43,894 nt of DNA from contig JAJZKW010000009.1 of the NCBI GenBank assembly GCA_021803945.1, positions 1 to 43,894 of the forward strand, in the 5' to 3' direction. The stretch is from Microcaldota archaeon. GTDB lineage: Archaea > Micrarchaeota > Micrarchaeia > Micrarchaeales > CABMGC01. The translations under genes and the position numbers were made by a program. Of this stretch, positions 1 through 8,796 are shown piece by piece. The notes beneath the pieces were generated by a model. The model saw only the letters and a program-made list of their open reading frames with translations, had not been told where the DNA came from and made no database searches. Each line of letters begins with the position of its first letter. The first letter of the stretch is position 1.

Positions 1-120
1 CCAAAGTCGGTTAAATTCGGAAGCTGCAGTAGAAAGTGCTTTCTTTAGAGTATTCTCTTTGGATCTAGTTGCACATGCCTGTAATAGAATAGAACGTTTC
101 ATATTCTTGACCGAAAGCAT
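1..120 (-). CDS. Partial ORF at left edge, possibly the N-terminus of a transposase-like protein
   Basis: A minus-strand frame is open from an ATG at 120 to the window edge, giving about 40 residues that begin MLSVKNMKRSILLQ and reach EFNRLW. A TATA-like stretch (about 137-146) lies some 20 bp upstream, suitable for a leaderless transcript. The basic start and the late EFNRLW resemble the N-terminus of TnpB/OrfB-type proteins, but the match is by eye and weak. Arginine codons (CGT, CGA) differ from the AGG/AGA habit of neighbouring genes. A competing plus-strand frame (2-202) is also open, so the assignment is uncertain. Confidence 0.22.
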   Translation of the reverse strand, partial: MLSVKNMKRSILLQACATRSKENTLKKALSTAASEFNRLW

Positions 121-232
121 ATATGTCGGCGAGATTAATAAACTTATACTCGAATTCCTCCAACGATTCAAATCGTGGGTTTCCTTCGAGGTGAATTTAT
201 GAAGGAGTACATAAAATTATTCTGGTGAGATT

Positions 233-637
233 TTGGATCTGGACATGTATGCTGAAGAACTTATATACAATTATGAGCATCAGAAGAATAAGGGCAAAAT
301 CGATAATCCGTCAGGAAAGATACATGAGGAGAATGTGTCGTGCGGAGATGACATAACAGTATACCTCAGGATTGAGGATGGAAAGGTGATGGATGTGAAG
401 TATGAAGGGGCCGGGTGCGTCATCTCGATGGGCACGGCAAGCATACTGACTGATTTTTTGAAAGGAAAGACGGTGCAGGAGATTGAATCGTTCGGGAGGG
501 AGGAGTTGCTTGGGCTTATAAACATCGATCCGGGGCCTGTTCGCATGCACTGCGCGACACTGGCGCTCAGGGCGATACGGAGGGCGGTTTTCGACTATGA
601 GAAGAAACCCTTGGATGACGAAACCAAGGAACTTTAG
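233..637 (+). CDS. sufU: SufU/IscU-like Fe-S cluster assembly scaffold
   Basis: A 134-residue NifU_N/IscU-family protein, expected to hold nascent Fe-S clusters and pass them to apoproteins in the cytoplasm. The three ligand cysteines sit in the family positions: VSCGDD (about 37), GAGCVIS (about 62) and MHCATL (about 106); an aspartate follows the first Cys, as in SufU/IscU. The length fits the SufU type. The start is probably TTG at 233, preceded by GGTGA four bases upstream; ATG at 245 is the alternative but has poor Shine-Dalgarno spacing. No cysteine desulfurase is visible in the window. Fe-S clients in this cell cannot be read from here. The gene is convergent with agmatine deiminase, overlapping it by 4 bp at the stops. 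Confidence 0.85.
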   Translation: MDLDMYAEELIYNYEHQKNKGKIDNPSGKIHEENVSCGDDITVYLRIEDGKVMDVKYEGAGCVISMGTASILTDFLKGKTVQEIESFGREELLGLINIDPGPVRMHCATLALRAIRRAVFDYEKKPLDDETKEL

Positions 638-1674
638 GTTATTTGCGGCTGCTGCTGTGTAACGCAATGTATTGCGCCGAAGCCGTAGACAAGCTCCCTG
701 CAGTTTATCCCTATGGCCTTCCTTCCTGGAAATAGGCCTTGGATGATGTCTAATGCATCCTTGTCCTTTGGGTCGTTGAACGTTGGCACGAGGACGACTT
801 TGTTTGCTATGTAGAAATTGGTATAGCTGGCAGGCAGCCTCTGGCCATTGTAGACTACGGCTTCTGGCATTGGAAGCGTTACCACATTTAAGCTGTTCCC
901 GTCCTGGTCTTTTGCCTTTTCTAGTATGCCTAGATTTTCTTTTAGCGTTAGGTAGTTTTCGTCGTCTGGATTCCCTTCAGATGCGCACACTACAGTATCC
1001 CTGCTTACAAACCTGGCAACATCATCGATGTGCCCGTCAGTGTCATCTCCGGTTATGCCTGCTTTCAGCCAGATTACATTTTCTGCGCCCAGATACTTGG
1101 CAAGGAGCTCCTCTATCTGTTTTTTGTTCAGATCGGCGTTGCGATTCTTGTTTAGAAGGCATTGTTCTGTAGTAATGCATGAGCCTGACCCGTTGACATC
1201 TATGGATCCTCCTTCGAGCACCGTATTCACTTTGACCGTGGGTATCCCTCCTAATGGAAGCTTCTCTGGTATTTGAGTGTCTTTCTTCAGCTCCTCGTAC
1301 TTACCTCCCCACGCATTGAAGTCCCAATGAATGGCATATATTCCCCTTTCTTTTTGGCCGCGTTTGGTTACGAATATTGGACCGAAATCCCTGAACCAGA
1401 CATCCTCTGTGCGGATCTTGTGGAAAAAGACATTGCTTGTGCCTATTCCTATTGATTCAAGGAGGCTGGATACCCTCAGCTCGTCATCCTCGCCGTCGAC
1501 CAAGAGATGGACCTTCTCATTTTTGTGCAGTGCGCTTATCATGCTCATGTATGTCCGTTCTACTTCAGGCAGTATCTCGTCTGGAAAGGAATCAGAGTTC
1601 TTTGGCCATGAAATCCAGGTTGCCTCATGATTCTCCCATTCTGCAGGCATTACATATCCATCTTCAAAGTGCAT
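634..1674 (-). CDS. aguA: Agmatine deiminase
   Basis: A 346-residue member of the agmatine deiminase / porphyromonas-type PAD family (guanidino-modifying enzyme fold), which hydrolyses agmatine to N-carbamoylputrescine and ammonia. Diagnostic motifs are present in order: TEDVWFRDFGP (about 89-99, substrate-binding Asp), LEGGSIDVNG (about 153-162), TDGHIDDVARF (about 212-222, catalytic His) and the C-terminal GAIHCVTQQQPQ with the nucleophilic Cys at about 337. The length is normal for the family and nothing is missing. It follows N-carbamoylputrescine amidohydrolase by 29 bp on the same strand, so the two consecutive steps are likely cotranscribed. Arginine decarboxylase, needed to supply agmatine, is not in the window. 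Confidence 0.93.
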   Translation of the reverse strand: MHFEDGYVMPAEWENHEATWISWPKNSDSFPDEILPEVERTYMSMISALHKNEKVHLLVDGEDDELRVSSLLESIGIGTSNVFFHKIRTEDVWFRDFGPIFVTKRGQKERGIYAIHWDFNAWGGKYEELKKDTQIPEKLPLGGIPTVKVNTVLEGGSIDVNGSGSCITTEQCLLNKNRNADLNKKQIEELLAKYLGAENVIWLKAGITGDDTDGHIDDVARFVSRDTVVCASEGNPDDENYLTLKENLGILEKAKDQDGNSLNVVTLPMPEAVVYNGQRLPASYTNFYIANKVVLVPTFNDPKDKDALDIIQGLFPGRKAIGINCRELVYGFGAIHCVTQQQPQIT

Positions 1675-1703
1675 AATATTTCCATGTCGGAATCGAAAAG
1701 CGG

Positions 1704-2591
1704 CTAATCAAGGAATCTTGAAGTAACTCCCTTGTACGCATCGATCCTCCTGTCCCTCAGGAACGGCCACCCCTGCCTTGTCTCGTCGATTTTGCTCAGG
1801 TCGCATTTGACTATGAGCGTCTCTTCCTTGTCGGAGCTGGCTTTTGCCAGTATCTCCCCGAACGGGCCTGAGACGAATGAGGATCCCCAGAAGTTTATCC
1901 TGCCCTCCCTTCCTACGCGGTTGACCGAAGCCACGAATACGCCGTTTGCTATGCCATGCGACCTCTGTATTGTCTCCCATGCAGATTGCATCTCCTTCGT
2001 GGATTCTTTCTCTTCTGGGAACCATCCTATTGCAGTAGGATAGAACAGGATCTGCGCCCCGAGCAGCGAGGTTATTCTTGCGGCCTCCGGATACCATTGA
2101 TCCCAGCATATTAGGACACCGAGCTTTCCGAAGGCAGTTTGGTGCACCTTGAAACCCAGGTCGCCTGGCGCAAAATAGAACTTCTCATAATAGTGCGGAT
2201 CGTCTGGTATGTGCATCTTCCTGTATATCCCTACAAGGGAACCTGATGCGTCAATAACTACTGCGGAGTTGTGGTAAAGCCCGCGAGTCCTTCTTTCGAA
2301 TATGCCTGCTATTATTGATGATTTTGTCTTCTTTGCAGCCTTTGACAGCGCCTCTGTTGTCTCTCCGGGGATCTCCTCCGCAAGGTTGAAGTTCTCAGGA
2401 TTTTCGTCCTGGCAGAAATAGCGCGACCTGAAAAGTTCTGGAAGGCAGATTATCTGCGCGCCTCTGCCTGCTGCGTCATCGATTTTCTTCAGGGCCTTTG
2501 AAAGGTTTGCCTTTGGGTCCTTTCCGCTGCTCATCTGTATTAAGCCTATTGTGACTTCATCGCTTCCATATTTTCTTGCTGTTGTTTCCAT
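1704..2591 (-). CDS. aguB: N-carbamoylputrescine amidohydrolase
   Basis: A 295-residue carbon-nitrogen hydrolase (nitrilase superfamily) that converts N-carbamoylputrescine to putrescine, CO2 and ammonia. The Glu-Lys-Cys triad is clear: CLPELF (E about 52), YRKMHIPDD (K about 125) and LICWDQWYPE (C about 162). The HIPDDPHYYEKFYF and WDQWYPEAAR stretches are typical of the AguB subgroup rather than of beta-ureidopropionase or nitrilase. The gene directly precedes aguA in transcription order, which confirms the substrate assignment. It lies 55 bp downstream of NAD kinase and may be the tail of the dehydrogenase-complex operon or have its own promoter; no strong TATA is seen in the gap. Confidence 0.93.
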   Translation of the reverse strand: METTARKYGSDEVTIGLIQMSSGKDPKANLSKALKKIDDAAGRGAQIICLPELFRSRYFCQDENPENFNLAEEIPGETTEALSKAAKKTKSSIIAGIFERRTRGLYHNSAVVIDASGSLVGIYRKMHIPDDPHYYEKFYFAPGDLGFKVHQTAFGKLGVLICWDQWYPEAARITSLLGAQILFYPTAIGWFPEEKESTKEMQSAWETIQRSHGIANGVFVASVNRVGREGRINFWGSSFVSGPFGEILAKASSDKEETLIVKCDLSKIDETRQGWPFLRDRRIDAYKGVTSRFLD

Positions 2592-2646
2592 TTATCTCAT
2601 GCCTCTAGCATTTCGTTGTATTTCTTGGGATTACACATCTTCTTCT

Positions 2647-3417
2647 TTATGACTCCATCTTGGACTTGATTATCCTGTCTAGTTTTTTTGCGAGCGACTC
2701 CCTTTTATCATTGAACCTTATTATCCTGAGCTCTTTTGCAGATACGCGGACTCTGAACGTGTCCCCTGGCCTGAGCTGGCCTATGTCAGAGTTGTCGTAC
2801 CTGAGCACTCCCCTGTACTTTATTATCTCTATCTCGATGGTCTTTGAAGAGTCTATCACTATGGGATTGCGGTATGGGCCGTCTACGTTTAGGAACGTCA
2901 GGCATATTATATTAGGGATTAGTATTATGGGCCCTCCTGCGGATTTGTTATAAGCCGTAGAGCCTATGGATCCCGTTATAATCATGCCGTCCCCGCTCAT
3001 GACATACGGGTATATGCCGTGCCTCTTCCCGTCCTTTATTTCGTATATCTTGAAGCTTACTTCCTCCAGTATGTTATGCAGAAGCGCTTCGTTCACAGCG
3101 TAGTATTTTTTCCCCTTGTATGATATCTCTATCTTATTCTCAAGTTTTTCCACTACGAACTTGCCTTTCTTTATATTGCTTATGATGAAATCCATATCGG
3201 CTAGGCTTACGTCGGAGTAATAACCCATGCTTCCGGCCTCATTGCTCCGTATGGGGAGGATCGGGCCTGAGAATTCCTTGGCAGCCCTTACGAAAGTGCC
3301 ATCGCCACCTATCGCTAGGCATATGCCGGCTTTTTTGGAAACATTGAACGCTCCGTATAGCTTCTTGAGTTCCTTGAAGCCCTTGTTCTTTACTATCTTT
3401 ATCCTGATTTTTGTCAT
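2647..3417 (-). CDS. nadK: NAD kinase
   Basis: A 256-residue ATP-NAD kinase that phosphorylates NAD(+) to NADP(+). The GGDG motif is at about 37-40 (AIGGDGTFVRAAKEF), the NE motif is in YAVNEALLHN, and the conserved glycine-rich segment MSGDGMIITGSIGSTAYNKS corresponds to the family GDG(L/M)I...GSTAY block. It is a little shorter than bacterial enzymes, as is usual in archaea. The start overlaps the end of the dihydrolipoamide dehydrogenase gene by 4 bp, showing translational coupling with an operon whose E3 component makes NADH. Confidence 0.92.
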   Translation of the reverse strand: MTKIRIKIVKNKGFKELKKLYGAFNVSKKAGICLAIGGDGTFVRAAKEFSGPILPIRSNEAGSMGYYSDVSLADMDFIISNIKKGKFVVEKLENKIEISYKGKKYYAVNEALLHNILEEVSFKIYEIKDGKRHGIYPYVMSGDGMIITGSIGSTAYNKSAGGPIILIPNIICLTFLNVDGPYRNPIVIDSSKTIEIEIIKYRGVLRYDNSDIGQLRPGDTFRVRVSAKELRIIRFNDKRESLAKKLDRIIKSKMES

Positions 3418-4778
3418 GTTTTCCCGTAGAAAAAATGTATTGGCCTGTCCAGGGCCGCTGAAGCAACTTCCTGCATGAGTTCCGAGAAGGTTGGATGCGG
3501 ATGTATTGTGTCTGCTATGTCCTCTAAGGTGGCGCCCATCTCTATTGCCAGAGCCGCCTCTGATATCATCGCATTCGCATCTTCTGACACTATCTCCACC
3601 CCTTTTACCCGCTCCTCTGAATCGAACGCTATTTTTATGAAGCCGTTTGTCTTATTTAATGCTATTGCCCTGCCCAGTGCTGTGAGCGGGAACTTCTTTA
3701 CCTTTATGCCTTCCCCTGAAATTGCGCCTGCTATTGCGATCTCTGGGTCGGAGAATATGACTGAGGGTATTACAATGTTGTCAAACGTGCTGTTCCTGCC
3801 TGCCGCCACCTCTGCAGCTATACCTCCCTGTCGGATTGCCTTGTGCGCAAGAAGAGGCTCGCCGATCACGTCCCCCACGGCGAGTATGTTTGGGTCGTCT
3901 GTCTGCAGCGATGTGCTGACTTTTATGAATCCCTTTTCGTCAAGCTTGACTTTCGTATTCTCCAAGCCCAGGCCTTCGGTATAAGGCGCGAGACCTATCG
4001 CAGAGACTATTATCTCTGATTCTACGGTCTCTCCGTTTGAGAGCTTCAGGGTGTTTCCATCAAGCGAGGACGGGCCCGTGTTTACGTGTATGGTCGCGCC
4101 GAGGTCCAGCAGCCTTTGCTTTATGAGCTGTGTGGCATCCTGGTCAAATCTTGACAGGACGTCGGAGTGCGCGATTATGTCGACTTTTGCACCGAGCTTC
4201 GCATACAGCGTTCCTGTTTCTACGGCCACATACCCTGCTCCGATTATTGCCATGCTCTTTGGTATCTTCTGCAGCATGAGTGCTGATTTGTAATCCAGTA
4301 TCCTGCCTCCAGACTCGAATCCTTTGAGCTCCTTGGGTTCCGATCCTGTGGCTATTATGGCTTTCTTGAAATCCAGCTCTTCTCCGTTTTCTAGCTGGAG
4401 CTTGCTGGACGAGAGGAATGTTGCTGTGCTTTTTATTACTTCTATTCCGTTGGACTTGCACAGGTACTCTACGCCCTGCTCCAGTTTTTTTGACACGTCC
4501 ATGCGCCATTCGTGCATCTTCTGGCCGTCTATGCTGATCCCTTCCGATTTGATGCCGAAATATTCCGAATGGGTCATATCATAGAAGAGGTCTGCTATAT
4601 GTATGAGTGTTTTGGACGGTATGCATGCGTAGTTCAGGCAGTGGCCGCCCATCTTGTCCTTCTCAACTATCGCAACGTTTAGGCCGAGCTGCGAAGCCCT
4701 TATTGCTGCTACATATCCGCCCACGCCTCCTCCGATTATAGCAAGATCTACGTTTTCAGGAAGAGAGCCCATGACCAT
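3414..4778 (-). CDS. lpdA: Dihydrolipoamide dehydrogenase (E3)
   Basis: A 454-residue flavoprotein of the pyridine nucleotide-disulphide oxidoreductase family. It reoxidises the dihydrolipoyl arms of E2 and reduces NAD(+). Visible parts are the FAD-binding IIGGGVGGYVAA (about 14-25), the redox disulphide in GGHCLNYACIPSK (C47 and C52), the NAD-binding AIIGAGYVAVETG, a second FAD motif ending in AVGDV, and the C-terminal HPHPTFSELMQE that supplies the active-site His-Glu pair of the partner subunit. It is the fourth gene of the E1alpha-E1beta-E2-E3 series, 4 bp after E2, so it belongs to that complex. Confidence 0.95.
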   Translation of the reverse strand: MVMGSLPENVDLAIIGGGVGGYVAAIRASQLGLNVAIVEKDKMGGHCLNYACIPSKTLIHIADLFYDMTHSEYFGIKSEGISIDGQKMHEWRMDVSKKLEQGVEYLCKSNGIEVIKSTATFLSSSKLQLENGEELDFKKAIIATGSEPKELKGFESGGRILDYKSALMLQKIPKSMAIIGAGYVAVETGTLYAKLGAKVDIIAHSDVLSRFDQDATQLIKQRLLDLGATIHVNTGPSSLDGNTLKLSNGETVESEIIVSAIGLAPYTEGLGLENTKVKLDEKGFIKVSTSLQTDDPNILAVGDVIGEPLLAHKAIRQGGIAAEVAAGRNSTFDNIVIPSVIFSDPEIAIAGAISGEGIKVKKFPLTALGRAIALNKTNGFIKIAFDSEERVKGVEIVSEDANAMISEAALAIEMGATLEDIADTIHPHPTFSELMQEVASAALDRPIHFFYGKT

Positions 4779-4782
4779 TTCT

Positions 4783-6486
4783 TCACCCTAGAATCTCAAG
4801 GAAGGCTGGATCCTCTATGTATTTTATAAGTGCATTGCCGAACTTTACAGCTTCTGCGCCATCGACCACCCTATGATCGAAGACTAATGAGAACGGAAGG
4901 ACCTTTCCGGCCTTTATCTCGCCGTTCTCTATGACAGGCATGTCCCTTATCAGGTGTATGCCCAATATCCCTACATCGGGGTGGTTTATTATCGGGACTG
5001 AAAGGAACCCTCCGCCAAGGCTGCCGACGTTTGTTATAGTGAATGTGGTATCCCTCATCTCGTCTATTGTTATGGACATGTTCTTTATCTTCTCGTGCAG
5101 ATCCTGGATCTCCTTAGCTATTTGTATTATGCTCTTCTTGTCTGCATCTCTTATCACCACTACCTTCAGGCCGTCAGGCGCCTCTGCTGCAAGGCCGATG
5201 TTGTAGTATTTCTTCACTATTATCTCCTGCCTGTCCCTGTCATAGCTTGAGTTCGCCATCGGATTCTCCTTGAGGGCCTCTACTGTGGCTTTTATTATGA
5301 AGGGCAGGATTGTCAGTTTGACTCCCAGGCTTTCGGCGTTCGGCCTCTCCTTTTTAACCGTGTTGTACAGGTTGTTCGCATTTATCAGGTCCATGTGCGT
5401 AAACGTCGGTATTGACAGCGAAAGCTCTACGTTCTTAGCTATCGCTTTCCTCGTGACTGAAAGGAACCCTCCGCCAAGGCTGCCGACGTTTGTTATAGTG
5501 AATGTGGTATCCCTCATCTCGTCTATTGTTATGGACATGTTCTTTATCTTCTCGTGCAGATCCTGGATCTCCTTAGCTATTTGTATTATGCTCTTCTTGT
5601 CTGCATCTCTTATCACCACTACCTTCAGGCCGTCAGGCGCCTCTGCTGCAAGGCCGATGTTGTAGTATTTCTTCACTATTATCTCCTGCCTGTCCCTGTC
5701 ATAGCTTGAGTTCGCCATCGGATTCTCCTTGAGGGCCTCTACTGTGGCTTTTATTATGAAGGGCAGGATTGTCAGTTTGACTCCCAGGCTTTCGGCGTTC
5801 GGCCTCTCCTTTTTAACCGTGTTGTACAGGTTGTTCGCATTTATCAGGTCCATGTGTGTAAACGTTGGTATTGACAGCGAAAGCTCTACGTTCTTAGCTA
5901 TCGCTTTCCTCGTCTGCGACATAGGGACCCTCTGTATGTCTCCTGCATGCCTGTCTTCCAGGAGCTCCGAGAATTTGGGCGTCTGCTTCAGCGGGGTGGC
6001 TGACTGGTTCAGATGGCTCTTGATATCGTTTTCGAGCACCCTTCTCCCGGGCCCTGTCCCGATTACTTTTGATAGGTCAATATTGTTGTCCCTTGCGAGC
6101 TTTCTGACATATGGGCTTGCCAATATCTCAGCGTGCTGCGCAGGCTGTTGCTCTTCCGCATGCATTGCATTTCCGGCTTGCGGCTGTTCGGCCTTCTGCG
6201 CCTGGTACACTTGCTGCTCCTGCGCCTTGGGCTGTGAAACTGCGTTGAGCTCGGAGTCATCCCCTATGTACGCAAGAACGTCACCGACATGCACGACGGT
6301 GTCGTCCTTTATGTTTATCTTTATCTTGCCGCTTATGGGAGATGGCGCGTTGACTATGGCCTTGTCGGTCTCTACCTGCACGACTGGCTGGTCTTCCTTT
6401 ACCTCGTCCCCGTCTTTCACCAGCCATTTCTGGACATGGCCCTCGGTTATCCCCTCCCCTACATCTACAAATTTGATTTCTTTCAT
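4783..6486 (-). CDS. Dihydrolipoamide acyltransferase (E2) with an internal duplication of the catalytic domain
   Basis: A 567-residue E2 core subunit of a 2-oxoacid dehydrogenase complex. The lipoyl domain occupies about 1-78, with the lipoylated Lys in QVETDKAIV (about 42). An Ala/Gln-rich linker and a peripheral subunit-binding domain (SPYVRKLARDNNIDLSKV, about 124-160) follow. The acyltransferase domain ends with the catalytic FDHRVVDGAEA (His about 538). Residues 192-344 are repeated exactly as residues 345-497, through a 459-bp direct DNA repeat; removing one copy leaves 414 residues, the usual E2 length. The reading frame stays open throughout. It may be real, or a strain variant or assembly artefact; if real, the CAT fold would have a 153-residue insertion before its active-site half. 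Confidence 0.92.
   Translation of the reverse strand: MKEIKFVDVGEGITEGHVQKWLVKDGDEVKEDQPVVQVETDKAIVNAPSPISGKIKINIKDDTVVHVGDVLAYIGDDSELNAVSQPKAQEQQVYQAQKAEQPQAGNAMHAEEQQPAQHAEILASPYVRKLARDNNIDLSKVIGTGPGRRVLENDIKSHLNQSATPLKQTPKFSELLEDRHAGDIQRVPMSQTRKAIAKNVELSLSIPTFTHMDLINANNLYNTVKKERPNAESLGVKLTILPFIIKATVEALKENPMANSSYDRDRQEIIVKKYYNIGLAAEAPDGLKVVVIRDADKKSIIQIAKEIQDLHEKIKNMSITIDEMRDTTFTITNVGSLGGGFLSVTRKAIAKNVELSLSIPTFTHMDLINANNLYNTVKKERPNAESLGVKLTILPFIIKATVEALKENPMANSSYDRDRQEIIVKKYYNIGLAAEAPDGLKVVVIRDADKKSIIQIAKEIQDLHEKIKNMSITIDEMRDTTFTITNVGSLGGGFLSVPIINHPDVGILGIHLIRDMPVIENGEIKAGKVLPFSLVFDHRVVDGAEAVKFGNALIKYIEDPAFLEILG
4996..5454. repeat. 459-bp tandem direct repeat in E2 gene, copy A
   Basis: This unit is followed immediately and without gap by copy B (5455-5913). 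Read by eye, the two differ at only two positions, 5398 (c) against 5857 (t) and 5407 (c) against 5866 (t). Both changes are silent in the encoded protein. The unit is 153 codons long, so the frame is kept. Confidence 0.95.
5455..5913. repeat. 459-bp tandem direct repeat in E2 gene, copy B
   Basis: Second copy of the unit at 4996-5454, with a sharp junction at 5454/5455. On the coding (minus) strand this is the first-translated copy and joins the unique N-terminal part of E2 at residue 192; the other copy joins the unique C-terminal part. Confidence 0.95.
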
Positions 6487-6490
6487 GTAA

Positions 6491-7456
6491 TCACGCTGAC
6501 ATTATCTTGTCTATGGCATTTGAGATCTTATTTTCGTTCGGCACATAGAATTTCTCGTATTGCGGGAAAGGGTATGGCATGTTATATGCTGCCACTCTTA
6601 TTATAGGCGCTTTGAGCTCGAATATGTCCTGCTCCGCAAGCCGGGCTGATATCTCTGCGCCTACGCCAAAACTCAGGGGTGCCTCATGAACTATTACGGC
6701 CCTTCCAGTCTTGTTCACGCTGTTCATTATGGTTGTTTCGTCAAGCGGATTTATTGTCCTGATGTCTATGATTTCGGCGTCTACTTTCTTCTTTTCGACA
6801 ACGTTTTTCACCACGTTCACCATGGTGCCGTATGTGATTATTGACAGTTCATTCCCTTCCCTGACTATGTTTGCCTTCCCTATTGGAACCTCATATGCGT
6901 CTTCCGGGATCTCCTGCTTGAACAGCCTGTATAGCTTTGTTGGCTCCAGGAAAACAACAGGATCCTCCATTCTTGAAGCCTTTATCATAAGGCCTTTTGC
7001 GTCATATGGTGATGATGGTTCAACTACTATCAGGCCGCCCATGTGAGAATACAGAGCTTCGGGGCTCTCAGAGTGGTGCTCAAGCGTCCTTACCCCTCCG
7101 CTTACTGGCGTGCGTATTGTCATGGGCACCTTGAAAGCCGATCTTGATCTTGTCCTGTATCTAGCGGCGTGGTTTATTATCTGGCTGAATGCAAGATACA
7201 TAAAACCTGCAAACTGCACTTCTGGTATTGGATGCATGCCTGAAAGGGCCATGCCTATTGATGCGCCTATTATCCCTGACTCTGCGAGAGGAGTGTCTAT
7301 CACTCTTCCCTCGCCGAATTTGTCAATAAGCCCCTCGGTTACCCTGAATACCCCACCATCCTTACCTATGTCCTCTCCCAGAAGCACTACGCCTTCGTTT
7401 TCCTTCATGCTCAGCTCAAGCGCATTGTTTATTGCATTGACCATATTTGCCATCAT
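6491..7456 (-). CDS. 2-oxoacid dehydrogenase E1 component, beta subunit
   Basis: A 321-residue transketolase-like beta subunit of a heterotetrameric E1. It starts MMANMVNAINNALELSM and has VVLLGEDIGKDGGVFRVTEGL (TPP-side residues), PEVQFAGFMYLAF, RTPVSGGVRTLEHHSESPEA and the C-terminal transketolase domain with VIVHEAPLSFGVGAE. The two subunits together bind ThDP and decarboxylate a 2-oxoacid, transferring the acyl group to lipoyl-E2. The substrate (pyruvate or a branched-chain 2-oxoacid) cannot be settled from sequence reading. It sits 4-5 bp from both E1alpha and E2, so it is clearly cotranscribed. Confidence 0.93.
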   Translation of the reverse strand: MMANMVNAINNALELSMKENEGVVLLGEDIGKDGGVFRVTEGLIDKFGEGRVIDTPLAESGIIGASIGMALSGMHPIPEVQFAGFMYLAFSQIINHAARYRTRSRSAFKVPMTIRTPVSGGVRTLEHHSESPEALYSHMGGLIVVEPSSPYDAKGLMIKASRMEDPVVFLEPTKLYRLFKQEIPEDAYEVPIGKANIVREGNELSIITYGTMVNVVKNVVEKKKVDAEIIDIRTINPLDETTIMNSVNKTGRAVIVHEAPLSFGVGAEISARLAEQDIFELKAPIIRVAAYNMPYPFPQYEKFYVPNENKISNAIDKIMSA

Positions 7457-7461
7457 GAATT

Positions 7462-8538
7462 TTACCCTTGCCAGAAGTTATGCGCCTCTGCGTCCTTAAG
7501 TTCATCATTAAGCTCGTCCGGGATGAAACTATACACATTCTGGAACATCGTCTTTGGATCAGCCTTGAATGCCTCTGCAATCTCGACCTCTTTGTCTATC
7601 AGTTTCTTCTGCTCATCTACAGTATCGTTTTCGATCTTCTCGCTCCAGACGCCTTTCTTCATGAGGTACGACCTTAACCGCAGGATCGGATCCTTCGACT
7701 GCCACTCTGAAACTTCAGAGTCTTGTCTATACTTTGTCGGGTCGTCTGAGGTCGTATGCATTCCGAGCCTATAGGTCACAGCTTCTATTATTGTAGGGCC
7801 CTTATCGGCGTTCTTTAGAGCGTCGGCTGTTGCCTTGTATACAGATATGGCATCGTTGCCGTCCACCTGTATGCCGTTTATCCCTGCAGCCATGCCTTTC
7901 TGGGCTAGCGTTTGCGCCGCCGTCTGCTTTGACCTTGGCATCGATATTGCCCATTGATTATTCTGTATTATCACTACAAGCGGCACTTTCCATACTCCTG
8001 CAAAGTTTATCGCCTCATAGAAATCTCCTTCGGAGGTGCCTCCGTCGCCAATATAAGCTATTACTGCCTTGCCTGTCTTTTTGTATTTCTGCGCAAAGGC
8101 AATGCCCACGGAATGCGGCATTTGGGTGCCTACTGGCACAGACATCGGATATCCGTGCACCTCCGGAGGTATCATATTGCCTTCCTCAAATCCCATCCAA
8201 TACATGTAGAAAAGATGAAGAGGGAGTCCCCTTGCGAAATATACCCCGTGCTGCCGGAATGCCGGTACGAATATGTCTCCGCTTCTCATCGCAGCCGCGC
8301 TGCCTATGTTTACGGCTTCTTCTCCCAGGGTTGGTGCATATGTTGCGGCTCTTCCCTGTCTCTGGAGGCTCACGGCCTTTGCATCTGCGTTCCTTGTAAG
8401 AAGCATCAGCTTCAGCATCTCGGCCAGCTTGTCATCAGTGAGGTCCTTTGGGAAGAGCTCTTCGTCTATGTCACCTTTCTCGTCCATTACCTGCATGAAC
8501 TGTATTTTGCCTTCAAAGACATCCTTAATCAATGACAT
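7462..8538 (-). CDS. 2-oxoacid dehydrogenase E1 component, alpha subunit
   Basis: A 358-residue ThDP-dependent alpha subunit. The ThDP/Mg motif is IGDGGTSEGDFYEAINFAG followed by VVIIQNNQWAIS, the classic GDG...NN block. The phosphorylation-loop region YRLGMHTTSDDPTKYR matches PDH/BCKDH alpha. The ORF track starts at a GTG (8541); the ATG one codon later is the more natural start. This is the promoter-proximal gene of the minus-strand operon; an AT-rich box A candidate (AATAAAT, about 8567-8573) lies some 30 bp upstream. No lipoate ligase or lipoyl synthase is in the window, so lipoylation must be encoded elsewhere or lipoate acquired. Confidence 0.93.
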   Translation of the reverse strand: MSLIKDVFEGKIQFMQVMDEKGDIDEELFPKDLTDDKLAEMLKLMLLTRNADAKAVSLQRQGRAATYAPTLGEEAVNIGSAAAMRSGDIFVPAFRQHGVYFARGLPLHLFYMYWMGFEEGNMIPPEVHGYPMSVPVGTQMPHSVGIAFAQKYKKTGKAVIAYIGDGGTSEGDFYEAINFAGVWKVPLVVIIQNNQWAISMPRSKQTAAQTLAQKGMAAGINGIQVDGNDAISVYKATADALKNADKGPTIIEAVTYRLGMHTTSDDPTKYRQDSEVSEWQSKDPILRLRSYLMKKGVWSEKIENDTVDEQKKLIDKEVEIAEAFKADPKTMFQNVYSFIPDELNDELKDAEAHNFWQG

Positions 8539-8796
8539 CACTGGATTAATTTAGCTGCTCAAGGATTTATTACTTTGTGCGACGCCTTGTTTATCTCCGG
8601 GCGCTTATTTCGCGCCGACTCGTCATGCCTGGATTGGCACAGCAGTACTGTTTCTGCGTGCGTGTTTGGATTTTATGCAGGGCCGCATGGAATGATATAT
8701 ATTACCTCTTATTCCTTGTATAACATATTTTTACGTGGTTTTGCCTGCATGTTCACGCTTGAAGGTTTTTCAGGATAACCCAGCATTGGTGCTCTT

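Noticed and set aside
2-202. Plus-strand frame open from the left edge to a TGA at 200-202 (66 codons)
   Set aside because: It overlaps the minus-strand candidate, has no visible start, and no family is recognisable. A 66-codon run is not rare by chance. Left undecided.
5270-6490. Long plus-strand ORFs (131 and 253 residues) opposite E2
   Set aside because: Antisense shadows of the E2 gene; the repeat makes them look conserved.
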